Of a stretch of 38,200 nt of DNA, positions 31,834 through 38,200 are shown one piece after another. Both the position numbers and the translations under genes were made by a program. Source of the stretch: a virus; the IMG/VR virus record IMGVR_UViG_3300035228_000290, positions 1-38,200 of that record; one strand, given 5' to 3'. Position 1 is the first letter of the stretch. Every line of letters begins with the position of its first letter. The notes below the pieces were generated by a model, which worked only from the letters and a program-made list of their open reading frames with translations, made no database searches and was not told the DNA's origin.

Positions 31834-33378
31834 ATGATTCGTAATGTAGTAATTGTAGGCGGCGGATCCGCTGGTTGGATGACTGCCGCTGCCTTTGCAA
31901 AAGTATTGCCAGAGTACAACGTAACTCTAATAGAATCCCCCGATGTTCCTGTAATAGGCGTCGGGGAATCTACTTTAGGGCAGATTAATCATTACATGCA
32001 TATCCTCGGATTGAAAGATGAGGACTGGATGAAAGAATGCTGTGCCACATATAAGGTAGGTATTAGATTCACTAATTTTTATAAGAATGATGGTACATAT
32101 TGGGACTATCCATTCGTTGATCCATCAGACGAGGCATTGCCAAATGGTCTGAAGACAATGAATTGGTTAGAAGATAAGTATCCTGATAAGTATAGACATC
32201 CCAATTGGTTTGCCCGTGCAGTTAACGGTAACACTTGGTTGATGGAGACTAATAGACTTGACCCAAATGAAATTTGGGGTAAATTTAATGGTGACTATTC
32301 ATATCATCTTGATGCTATCAAATTTGGTCAATGGTTGAGAAAGAATATATGCCATGACGTAACACATATCAAAGCACATGTTGAGGATGCTAATGTCACA
32401 GACAAAGGAATCGAAAGTATTCGACTTGATAATGGTGATGAATTGTGTGCTGATCTATTTGTTGATTGCACTGGTTTCAAATCACTCCTCCTTGAAGGAT
32501 ACCTAGGAGTAGAACACGAATCATTTAGTCATATCCTACCTAATAATAATGCAATCGCATGTAGACTGAACCATGTGGATGTGCAGAACTTTACCAATGG
32601 TACTGGTTTGAAGAATGGATGGGTGTGGAACATACCATTATGGAATAGAACTGGTACTGGATATGTGTGGTCGGATAAGTTTACTGATAAGGAGAGTGCA
32701 GAGCAAGAATTTAGAGACCATATTGAGGAGACTCATGGTATCTCTCCAGGCAACTATCAGTTAAATCATATCAAGATCAAGAATGGTAAGCATACTAAGG
32801 CATGGCATAAGAATGTTGTTGCTGTTGGTTTATCGTATGGATTCGTTGAACCATTAGAGTCCACAGGTTTATTGACAGTACATCAACAGATCTTACGTCT
32901 AATGGGAGCATTGCAGACTAGAAATGGTCTAGTTGGTAGTATTGAGAAGTCAATGTTTAATAATATTGCTGATAGAGAGATAGATGGATTTGCTGATTTT
33001 GTTTCATGGCATTATGCATTCTCAATGCGTAGGGATACCGAATACTGGAGATATGTAACTGAGGATATTGATTATAGTAAGGGTCATGGTAATATGAACC
33101 ATCCTCAAGATAATGGATTTGCACAACTAGCAGCATACAAATATATTGCTCATGACATTACTGACGAAATGGGTGGTAACCTATATGTTATTATGGGTAA
33201 CAAATACTCATGTGTTCAAGGTATTGGTACTACGTTACTAGAGCAGAAGTATGGACCACCTGATGTTGAGCAATGGTCCGAACAGGTTGACAAACATATG
33301 AAGGATGCACTACAATACAGCATGTCACTCCCCACATCGGAGGAGTATTTGAGGCAGAGAATTTATGCTGAGACGTAA
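31834..33378 (+). CDS. Flavin-dependent tryptophan halogenase
   Basis: 514 residues, the length of PrnA/RebH-type enzymes. It has an FAD-binding motif GGGSAGWM at residues 9-16, the family motif GWVWNIP near 262-268 and the STG region VEPLESTGL near 338-346, with Glu342 in place of the catalytic Glu. Lys74 in TYKVGIRF corresponds to the Lys that forms the chloramine or guides HOCl. So the key residues look intact. The enzyme should use reduced FAD, oxygen and chloride or bromide to halogenate an indole ring. No flavin reductase is seen in the window, so it may use a host one. It begins the right-hand enzyme cluster and overlaps the next gene by 14 bases. Halogenases occur in many cyanophages; their substrate is unknown. 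Confidence 0.9.
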   Translation: MIRNVVIVGGGSAGWMTAAAFAKVLPEYNVTLIESPDVPVIGVGESTLGQINHYMHILGLKDEDWMKECCATYKVGIRFTNFYKNDGTYWDYPFVDPSDEALPNGLKTMNWLEDKYPDKYRHPNWFARAVNGNTWLMETNRLDPNEIWGKFNGDYSYHLDAIKFGQWLRKNICHDVTHIKAHVEDANVTDKGIESIRLDNGDELCADLFVDCTGFKSLLLEGYLGVEHESFSHILPNNNAIACRLNHVDVQNFTNGTGLKNGWVWNIPLWNRTGTGYVWSDKFTDKESAEQEFRDHIEETHGISPGNYQLNHIKIKNGKHTKAWHKNVVAVGLSYGFVEPLESTGLLTVHQQILRLMGALQTRNGLVGSIEKSMFNNIADREIDGFADFVSWHYAFSMRRDTEYWRYVTEDIDYSKGHGNMNHPQDNGFAQLAAYKYIAHDITDEMGGNLYVIMGNKYSCVQGIGTTLLEQKYGPPDVEQWSEQVDKHMKDALQYSMSLPTSEEYLRQRIYAET

Positions 33379-34081
33379 ACCAATTCGTTTCTGGTCAACA
33401 CATCCAGGTGTAAAGGATTGTCATCCAATATATCCTGCTGCCAATCTTAAGAGGGAGATGTCTAAATGTCCCTTTGCAAGTATTCAACGACATGCTGCTA
33501 AGTGTCCTGCACTGAAACAATATGGTGCTACAGGTTTTATTATTCCTGCACCATGTGATTTCATCATTGAAACTAATGGTGATGGTAAAACAGTCAACTG
33601 GAGAGCACCAACACTGCTTGATACAAGTGATGGATTTATTAGTTCACACGATGAAACACAAGCAAAAGCATCAGCACCACCACATAGTATGGATGTAGTA
33701 ATAAAAATAGGTACAACATGGAGGTCTAGTACCCCCCACGACCTAATTTTTATTCAGTCACCCGTGCTATATAATGGTGAGGAGAGATTTACTGCTGCTA
33801 CTGGTATACTTGACCCGTCAAAAGTTCCCCAACTAAACGCTCAATTGTATTGGCATGTATTGGAGGGTGAAACTCTAGTTAAAGCAGGTACACCTTTAGT
33901 TCAATTAATTCCAATTCTTCGTAAATCACTTAGAAAGTGGGATTATGTCATCGATGATGCAACACCTGAAGACTTAAAGTTTGAGGATGCTATCAACTAC
34001 AGTATGAACTCACAGTTTGAACCATCTACACCAACTGTCCTTAATAACAATCAAAAGATTATAAAGAATCGCTATGTCTGA
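33365..34081 (+). CDS. Unknown Cys-motif protein A, halogenase neighbour (238 aa)
   Basis: Overlaps the halogenase by 14 bases. It has a Cys-rich segment near residues 35-48 (CPFASIQRHAAKCP) and a middle beta-type domain with TAATGILDP and VKAGTPLVQLIPILRK near residues 155-190. The protein at 35716 shares this plan (CP.. motif, W...GTPL..A.FY..R), so the two appear paralogous. They resemble the poorly described DUF6065-like proteins found near halogenase and 2OG-oxygenase genes. Possibly a substrate-binding or helper protein for those enzymes; function not known. Confidence 0.6.
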   Translation: MLRRKPIRFWSTHPGVKDCHPIYPAANLKREMSKCPFASIQRHAAKCPALKQYGATGFIIPAPCDFIIETNGDGKTVNWRAPTLLDTSDGFISSHDETQAKASAPPHSMDVVIKIGTTWRSSTPHDLIFIQSPVLYNGEERFTAATGILDPSKVPQLNAQLYWHVLEGETLVKAGTPLVQLIPILRKSLRKWDYVIDDATPEDLKFEDAINYSMNSQFEPSTPTVLNNNQKIIKNRYV

Positions 34082-34448
34082 ATCTATCACTGTTGATGAT
34101 CTGTTCACAAACCTTGCAAACCAACATGCAGTAACGTATGAGAAATACATTGCTGCAAAAGCACAAACTGAAAGGTTTAATGCTAAACCACAGCAGCAAG
34201 GTAATACTACATTTGATCTTAGAGAAGTACAAAGTCTCCGCGATGAGTGTATCAAATTTGAAGGTGCGCTTGATGGTCTAAATCTATACTTCACTGAGGT
34301 ATTGGGTGAAGAACCAAGAGAATATGTTGTGGTGCAAGAAAAATCGCAAGTTAAGGTTAGACTACCACTTAATAGACAAGAAGAGTTTGGTGACCTTGCT
34401 GATTGGAAACCTGAAGAAGATGCACCCAAAATTGATACTGGTGTGTGA
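34074..34448 (+). CDS. Small helical unknown protein (124 aa)
   Basis: A 124-residue protein overlapping the previous gene by 8 bases and the next by one (TGATG). Charged, helix-forming sequence (LREVQSLRDECIKFEGALDGLNLYFTEVL at about residues 47-75) suggests a coiled coil, followed by a beta-type VVVQEKSQVKVRLPL and a C-terminal acidic end. No catalytic motif. Its tight packing inside the halogenase/oxygenase operon suggests a structural or partner role there. Confidence 0.6.
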   Translation: MSESITVDDLFTNLANQHAVTYEKYIAAKAQTERFNAKPQQQGNTTFDLREVQSLRDECIKFEGALDGLNLYFTEVLGEEPREYVVVQEKSQVKVRLPLNRQEEFGDLADWKPEEDAPKIDTGV

Positions 34449-35113
34449 TGCAAGAAGAATATTTGTTTCCCACTCCTGTGTGGTGGTGTGATCTTGACAT
34501 CAATTTAGATGAACTCTATGCATCCATTAAAGACATCCAGTATAACCACGACACACAAGTACGTTCAAACGTAGGTGGTTATCAATCACAAGACTTTGAT
34601 GGGGAATATCTATTAACATGTGATGATGCTTTAGGTAATGTAGCAAGACAAGTGCAAGGATTTGCTGAAGAATGTTACGCTAGGTTTGGATCTGCTGCAA
34701 CTAAAGTTAGACTTGCTAACTTGTGGATCAATGTAAACAATGGTCCAGATTACAACCAGGTACATACACATCCAGGTGCAGTATTGTCTGGTGCTTTTTA
34801 TGTCAAGGCACCTGAAGATTCGGGTAGATTAGTATTTCATAGGGATCATGCATCTGCATTTAATTATGCATCTGTAGGTACAATGGAAGACTTTGCTATG
34901 GGTCAAGAGGATGCTGCTTTCATGTATAATCAATTCACATATCCACCTGTTGAAAATAGATTGATCATGTTCCCTGCATGGTTACCACATGGTGTGCAAA
35001 CTGGTGAGAATATTGATGAACGTATTTCTATATCATTTAACCTCATACCCTATAAAGTTGATGATAAGGTTAAATATGGTAAACTAGAGCAGAAGCAACA
35101 GTATGCAATGTGA
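34448..35113 (+). CDS. 2OG-Fe(II) oxygenase-like protein 1
   Basis: 221 residues from ATG 34448. It opens EEYLFPTPVWWCDLDI, then has the oxygenase core NLWINVNNGPDYNQVHTHPGAVLSGAFYVKAPEDSGRLVFHRD at residues 92-133 and FPAWLPHGVQTGENIDERISISFNLIPY at 175-202. Candidate ligands are His106/His108 (HTH), distal His181 and Arg of ER-ISISFN for 2-oxoglutarate. In place of the usual HxD there is HxH, as in the other two complete copies of this family here (35103 and 37322). The fold is that of the phage/bacterial 2OG-FeII_Oxy_5 type. Likely substrate unknown. Confidence 0.75.
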   Translation: MQEEYLFPTPVWWCDLDINLDELYASIKDIQYNHDTQVRSNVGGYQSQDFDGEYLLTCDDALGNVARQVQGFAEECYARFGSAATKVRLANLWINVNNGPDYNQVHTHPGAVLSGAFYVKAPEDSGRLVFHRDHASAFNYASVGTMEDFAMGQEDAAFMYNQFTYPPVENRLIMFPAWLPHGVQTGENIDERISISFNLIPYKVDDKVKYGKLEQKQQYAM

Positions 35114-35729
35114 TTTCCTATTTCCAACACCAGTTTGGCATGGTGATATTGATTTGAATGTAGATGCACTCAGTGCATTTGCATCTAATTATATGAATAA
35201 CAATCCAATGGAATATGGTAGTTATGAATCCTATTATTGTGGTGCTGATAGTTATCGGGACAGTAAGTGTGTTATCGGTTCTTTTATACGTCAAGTGGAA
35301 GACATGGCACAAGATTGTTTTCAGGAATTTGGACCAATAAACACATACTGTGAGATGCGAGACTTCTGGTTCACAATCACACCACCAGGTCAATGTATAG
35401 GTGTTCATTCACATCCAGGTGCAGTATTGGGTGGAACAACATATCTTCAGGCACCTGAAGGTGCAGGTAGTTTGTCTATTCGTCGTAACTTATTAGAGTC
35501 GCATCAATATTTGTCACTGGGTGCATATACCAGTGGTAGTCAAGGTAACACACCAGTATCATTCACATCACATTCATATCCACCACAAGTGGGTAAAATT
35601 ATTATGTTCCCTGGGTGGTGTCCACATAGTGTGGGACGTAATAACTCTGAAGAAGATAGAATGTCCCTATCATTTAATATGGGCGTCAAACATGGTCTGT
35701 ATCCGAGGTTAAACAGTGTCAACGATTAA
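35103..35729 (+). CDS. 2OG-Fe(II) oxygenase-like protein 2
   Basis: 208 residues, overlapping protein 1 by 11 bases, and clearly a diverged tandem copy of it: CDFLFPTPVWHGDIDLN at the start, CIGVHSHPGAVLGGTTYLQAPEGAGSLSI in the middle and FPGWCPHSVGRNNSEEDRMSLSFNM near the end. HSH replaces HxD, and a distal His and Arg follow. Several extra cysteines are present (about 6). Probably has a different substrate from protein 1, or works in sequence with it. Confidence 0.72.
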   Translation: MQCDFLFPTPVWHGDIDLNVDALSAFASNYMNNNPMEYGSYESYYCGADSYRDSKCVIGSFIRQVEDMAQDCFQEFGPINTYCEMRDFWFTITPPGQCIGVHSHPGAVLGGTTYLQAPEGAGSLSIRRNLLESHQYLSLGAYTSGSQGNTPVSFTSHSYPPQVGKIIMFPGWCPHSVGRNNSEEDRMSLSFNMGVKHGLYPRLNSVND

Positions 35730-36417
35730 TTACATTTCAGTTATACCTGATGACCATTATGAAGATTATCAGTCTCCTACATTTGCTGAAGACTTTGAAA
35801 TAACACCTACCCCAGCATTTGCTGATGGTATGAAAACACATGATCATAAATCATGTCCAGCACACAAAGAATGGTGCAAAAATAGATGGACATTTTATAT
35901 GCCATTCGATTTACATCTTAGAGCAATACCACAAGAAGGTAAGATGGTCGTCTCTGATAGTATCGAGAATAGTGAGTTTGGTAGATTGATAGAGATCAAT
36001 GAGAACTGGTGGAATGAGGATTTACCTGAGTTACAAGTAAAATATAATACTCTATTCTGGACTGATATTAAGAGTGGAGTATGGATAGAATATACTGGAC
36101 ATCCTTCACTCGCTGCACATGGAATGACTGTCGTCCCAGGTACATTTCCAATCACAGCATGGATGAGAAGTTTACCTATTGGATTGGTACTTAATAGACT
36201 AAGTGAAGATCTATGGATCAAACGTGGCACACCATTGTTTCATGCACGTTTCTACGATAAGCGTGGATCTATATTCAAACTACGTCGTAAAGCACCACCA
36301 AAGGAGAAGATCGAATCTATCATACAAGATAAACGATTGAAGAATTTTATGCGGTTTGCATCATGGGATCTAATTAAGAAACGGGAGAGTAAATGTCCAT
36401 TCAAAAATCTATTTTAG
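35716..36417 (+). CDS. Unknown Cys-motif protein B, paralogue of protein A (233 aa)
   Basis: Start GTG 35716, with GAGG at 35705-35708. It holds a CPAHKEWCKNRWTFYMPFDLHLRAIP segment (about 47-72) similar in plan to protein A, then AHGMTVVPGTFPITAWMRSLPIGLVLNRLSEDLWIKRGTPLFHARFY at about 134-180, and ends with a second Cys motif (ESKCPFKNLF). It overlaps the JmjC/cupin gene by 25 bases. The two related proteins A and B occur on either side of the oxygenase pair, which suggests that each pairs with an enzyme. Function unknown. Confidence 0.6.
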   Translation: MSTINYISVIPDDHYEDYQSPTFAEDFEITPTPAFADGMKTHDHKSCPAHKEWCKNRWTFYMPFDLHLRAIPQEGKMVVSDSIENSEFGRLIEINENWWNEDLPELQVKYNTLFWTDIKSGVWIEYTGHPSLAAHGMTVVPGTFPITAWMRSLPIGLVLNRLSEDLWIKRGTPLFHARFYDKRGSIFKLRRKAPPKEKIESIIQDKRLKNFMRFASWDLIKKRESKCPFKNLF

Positions 36418-37085
36418 ATCGACACCCATTTCTTATTGGTGACTATCCAGCAGTATATCCTTCTGGGTATAGTAATCCAGAACAACTTGTGCAATGGAAG
36501 GATGTTCAAACATGTCTCAACAATCCATGGTGGTATAATGTTGAGATGTTGAATAGTAGCAATATGAAGGTACCAATGCCTACGGTACCTGAACAATGGC
36601 ATGAAAAGATGGTGCCCGAGAAGTCAGTTATATTTGATCTTGCTAATAGTAATAATACATTTGTTATTGGTAAGTATGGGCATCATAATCGTGCTGTAGA
36701 AGATCTTTTAGATGAGATAGAAGCACAGTTCTATGTTAATTGTGATGCACATGTGTATGGTGCACTAGGTGGTGCATCATCATTTAAGATACATTGGGAT
36801 CAACCAGCGAACCTAATCATCCAGATTGAGGGTGAAACTGATTGGACAGTGTATAATGAGAGATGTAGCACACTCATCAAATATGATGGGTTTCCATATA
36901 ACCCCACAGAGGATGAAGTGACACCTGCTATCCAGCATAAAATGTTGCCTGGTGATGTTCTATACATCCCTGCACGTAGTTATCATTGTGCACGTCCACA
37001 TGATAGAAGGTTATCTCTTAGTATACCTATGTGGCACGATCCAGAGTATCAAAGTGACAGAAAAGAACATCAATTGATGTTATAA
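36393..37085 (+). CDS. JmjC/cupin_8-type 2OG hydroxylase
   Basis: 230 residues. The cupin/JmjC motif FKIHWDQPANLIIQIEGETDWTVY places His134 and Asp136 as iron ligands, and MLPGDVLYIPARSYHCARPHDRRLSLSIPMW supplies the distal His198. This matches the ribosomal-oxygenase/NO66-type hydroxylase family, whose known members hydroxylate Arg or His side chains of proteins. It overlaps the previous gene by 25 bases. The substrate might be a virion or host protein, but the sequence does not show which. Confidence 0.8.
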   Translation: MSIQKSILDRHPFLIGDYPAVYPSGYSNPEQLVQWKDVQTCLNNPWWYNVEMLNSSNMKVPMPTVPEQWHEKMVPEKSVIFDLANSNNTFVIGKYGHHNRAVEDLLDEIEAQFYVNCDAHVYGALGGASSFKIHWDQPANLIIQIEGETDWTVYNERCSTLIKYDGFPYNPTEDEVTPAIQHKMLPGDVLYIPARSYHCARPHDRRLSLSIPMWHDPEYQSDRKEHQLML

Positions 37086-37114
37086 TTAATGATCATGAAC
37101 TCCTGACATACCAC

Positions 37115-37142
37115 TTGACCGCTGCCCCATTAAATATAAAAT
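37115..37142 (+). promoter_or_regulatory. Promoter candidate before the 53-aa gene
   Basis: TTGACC (37115-37120), 16 bases, TAAAAT (37137-37142), a fair sigma70 match. The overlapping TTAAATA (37130-37136) also resembles the late motif. GGAG at 37153-37156 lies 7 bases before ATG 37164. The gap 37086-37163 shows nothing else. Confidence 0.4.
37130..37136 (+). promoter_or_regulatory. Late-promoter-like motif TTAAATA
   Basis: TTAAATA, one mismatch to the CTAAATA variant found elsewhere, 27 bases before the small ORF ATG. It overlaps the sigma70-like candidate, so only one of the two may be real. Confidence 0.3.
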
Positions 37143-37163
37143 AGGTATCTCTGGAGATTCCCC

Positions 37164-37325
37164 ATGTTCCTCAAGACTGCACTACTAGACTCCGAAGAGC
37201 GTATTTTTCTCCGTCAAGCATTGTTTTGCTTGCAGAAGAAAATGTATGAGCGCCAAGGCGAATTATCCCCTCATCAAACAAATCTAATCAACTCTGTTGC
37301 TGACAAACTACATTTGAAACAATGA
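37164..37325 (+). CDS. Small unknown protein (53 aa)
   Basis: A 53-residue ORF (MFLKTALLDSEERIFLRQAL, then FCLQKKMYERQGELSPHQ) with a good RBS, GGAG at 37153-37156, and a stop overlapping the next start (ATGA). The pattern of Leu/Phe/Lys in helix-compatible spacing suggests a small helical protein. No family recognised. Its own promoter candidate and coupling with the next oxygenase argue for a real gene. Confidence 0.6.
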   Translation: MFLKTALLDSEERIFLRQALFCLQKKMYERQGELSPHQTNLINSVADKLHLKQ

Positions 37326-37945
37326 CTGTATTCCCTTTATTCTCTTCTCCTGTATATGTTGAAACATATAATATTGAGGATGAAGACATCCAAGGTATTA
37401 TTAATGAAGAGTATGAAGAGTATCCTAAAAGGAGAGATGGGGCACAATCAGTAAATACTCAGATCTTACAAAAGTATCCACGTTTGCATGCTATTTGTCA
37501 AGAACATGCAGAGAAGTTGTGCTATGATGTCCTGTCTATACAGGATAGAGTTACACCAAAGATTGTATGCTCATGGGTGAATAAGCATCGTCAAGATGAA
37601 CGTGCTAATCGTCATGGTCACTCTAACAGTATGTTCACTGGATGTTTATATGTTCAGTGTTCACCTGACTGTGGTAATCTGATGTTTGAGGCATCATATA
37701 ATCACTGCACATGGACAACTGGTATGATTGAACCACCAGTATATGAGGACACTATGCTTAACTCTAGAGTGTGGCAGATTGTACCTGAGCGTGGCATGAT
37801 TGCTATGTTCCCTAATCATGTGGATCATCTAACTGGATATAATGAGTCCAATGATGACCGTTATAGTATTGGATTTAATATTATGCTTGAAGGTGACTTC
37901 AGCGAGAAAACTCGTGACCTTGTAATTGAAATTAAAAATGTCTGA
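37322..37945 (+). CDS. 2OG-Fe(II) oxygenase-like protein 3
   Basis: 207 residues. It begins VFPLFSSPVYVETYNIEDEDI, carries SWVNKHRQDERANRHGHSNSMFTGCLYVQCSPDCGNLMFEA near residues 85-125 and MIAMFPNHVDHLTGYNESNDDRYSIGFNIML near 160-190. This is the same oxygenase family as proteins 1 and 2 with HGH in place of HxD and a distal His in VDH. Closest in the window to the truncated copy that follows, so they seem to be a tandem duplication. Substrate unknown. Confidence 0.7.
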   Translation: MTVFPLFSSPVYVETYNIEDEDIQGIINEEYEEYPKRRDGAQSVNTQILQKYPRLHAICQEHAEKLCYDVLSIQDRVTPKIVCSWVNKHRQDERANRHGHSNSMFTGCLYVQCSPDCGNLMFEASYNHCTWTTGMIEPPVYEDTMLNSRVWQIVPERGMIAMFPNHVDHLTGYNESNDDRYSIGFNIMLEGDFSEKTRDLVIEIKNV

Positions 37946-38200
37946 TTTCCCTGGATCTGGTGGTGCTCTATTTCCACTATTTTCTCAACCATTATATTGT
38001 TGTGGTGATAAACTAACAGATAGTATGGTTGATTACGTTATCAATCAAGAGTTCTATCCTGACCCTATGGCACACAATGGGCAGAACACAAAGAATCAGA
38101 TGTTATTAGATGGATGCCCTGAAATGAAGGCATTAATAGAGAAACATCTGAATTTTTATGTGTATAACATTCTTAGCATTGATAGAAAATATGTGCTAAA
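37938..38200 (+). CDS. 2OG-Fe(II) oxygenase-like protein 4 (3' end outside window)
   Basis: ATG 37938 overlaps the previous stop by 8 bases and the frame stays open to the window end (87 codons visible). It begins SDFPGSGGALFPLFSQPLYC and continues with the N-terminal half of the same family as the previous gene: the LFPLFS.P.Y start, DYVINQEFYPDPMAHNGQNTKNQML and a helix ending YNILSID match it. The catalytic half is outside the window. Confidence 0.6.
   Translation, partial: MSDFPGSGGALFPLFSQPLYCCGDKLTDSMVDYVINQEFYPDPMAHNGQNTKNQMLLDGCPEMKALIEKHLNFYVYNILSIDRKYVL

Noticed and set aside
37086-37163. Possible tRNA or intrinsic terminator in the gap after the JmjC gene
   Set aside because: No cloverleaf and no stable stem with a T-run; only promoter-like boxes and a TGATCA palindrome are seen.

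Overview
The window looks like part of the genome of a T4-like marine cyanophage (a cyanomyovirus infecting Synechococcus or Prochlorococcus). The evidence is a run of T4 homologues (gp33, gp32, gp53, gp48, gp4, gp26, a gp51-like protein, gp5) mixed with typical cyanophage genes: phoH, a DUF1825 protein, a CP12-like Calvin-cycle regulator, a flavin-dependent tryptophan halogenase and several 2OG-Fe(II) oxygenases. Genes are densely packed, often with ATGA/GTGA-type overlaps, and all but two lie on the + strand. No tRNA, rRNA or CRISPR array was seen. The host species cannot be fixed from this window alone.

Layout. 1-4485: replication and transcription genes: phoH (5' end outside the window), a PD-(D/E)XK nuclease, late-transcription coactivator gp33, a DUF1825 protein, ssDNA-binding gp32, a small exported protein, three small unknowns and a glutaredoxin-like protein. 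A strong hairpin terminator (4522-4558) separates these from the two minus-strand genes gp53 and gp48 (4557-6496). 6495-20379: head completion (gp4) and the baseplate hub/tail module. This includes a gp54/gp19-like protein, gp26, a gp51-like protein, two very large paralogous proteins that each carry a different peptidoglycan-hydrolase domain (M15 peptidase; T4-type lysozyme), a gp27-like hub and the gp5 spike. Embedded in it are a CP12-like gene, an unknown gene, a prolyl-4-hydroxylase-like oxygenase and another unknown. 20383-22210: a patch of small accessory genes including a Phd/YefM-like antitoxin. It ends in a cassette with its own sigma70-type promoter that carries an HNH endonuclease. 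22252-31816: five large tail-fibre/adhesin-type virion proteins, the last with a glycine-rich tip, followed by a putative fibre assembly protein. 31834-38200: a dense enzyme cluster: tryptophan halogenase, two related Cys-motif proteins, four 2OG-Fe(II) oxygenase-like proteins (the last cut by the window end), a JmjC/cupin hydroxylase and two small unknowns.

How it fits together. T4-type late promoter motifs (TATAAATA and close variants CTAAATA, GATAAATA, CATAAATA) recur at the joints between blocks and probably drive the structural modules with gp33 as coactivator. The TTGACA-17-TATTAT promoter before the HNH cassette suggests early, host-polymerase transcription inside an otherwise late region. 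The most interesting system is the right-hand enzyme cluster. A halogenase whose catalytic residues appear intact, together with many non-haem iron oxygenases, lies directly downstream of the glycine-rich fibre tip. One hypothesis, not shown by the sequence, is that these enzymes modify a virion protein or a host surface component.
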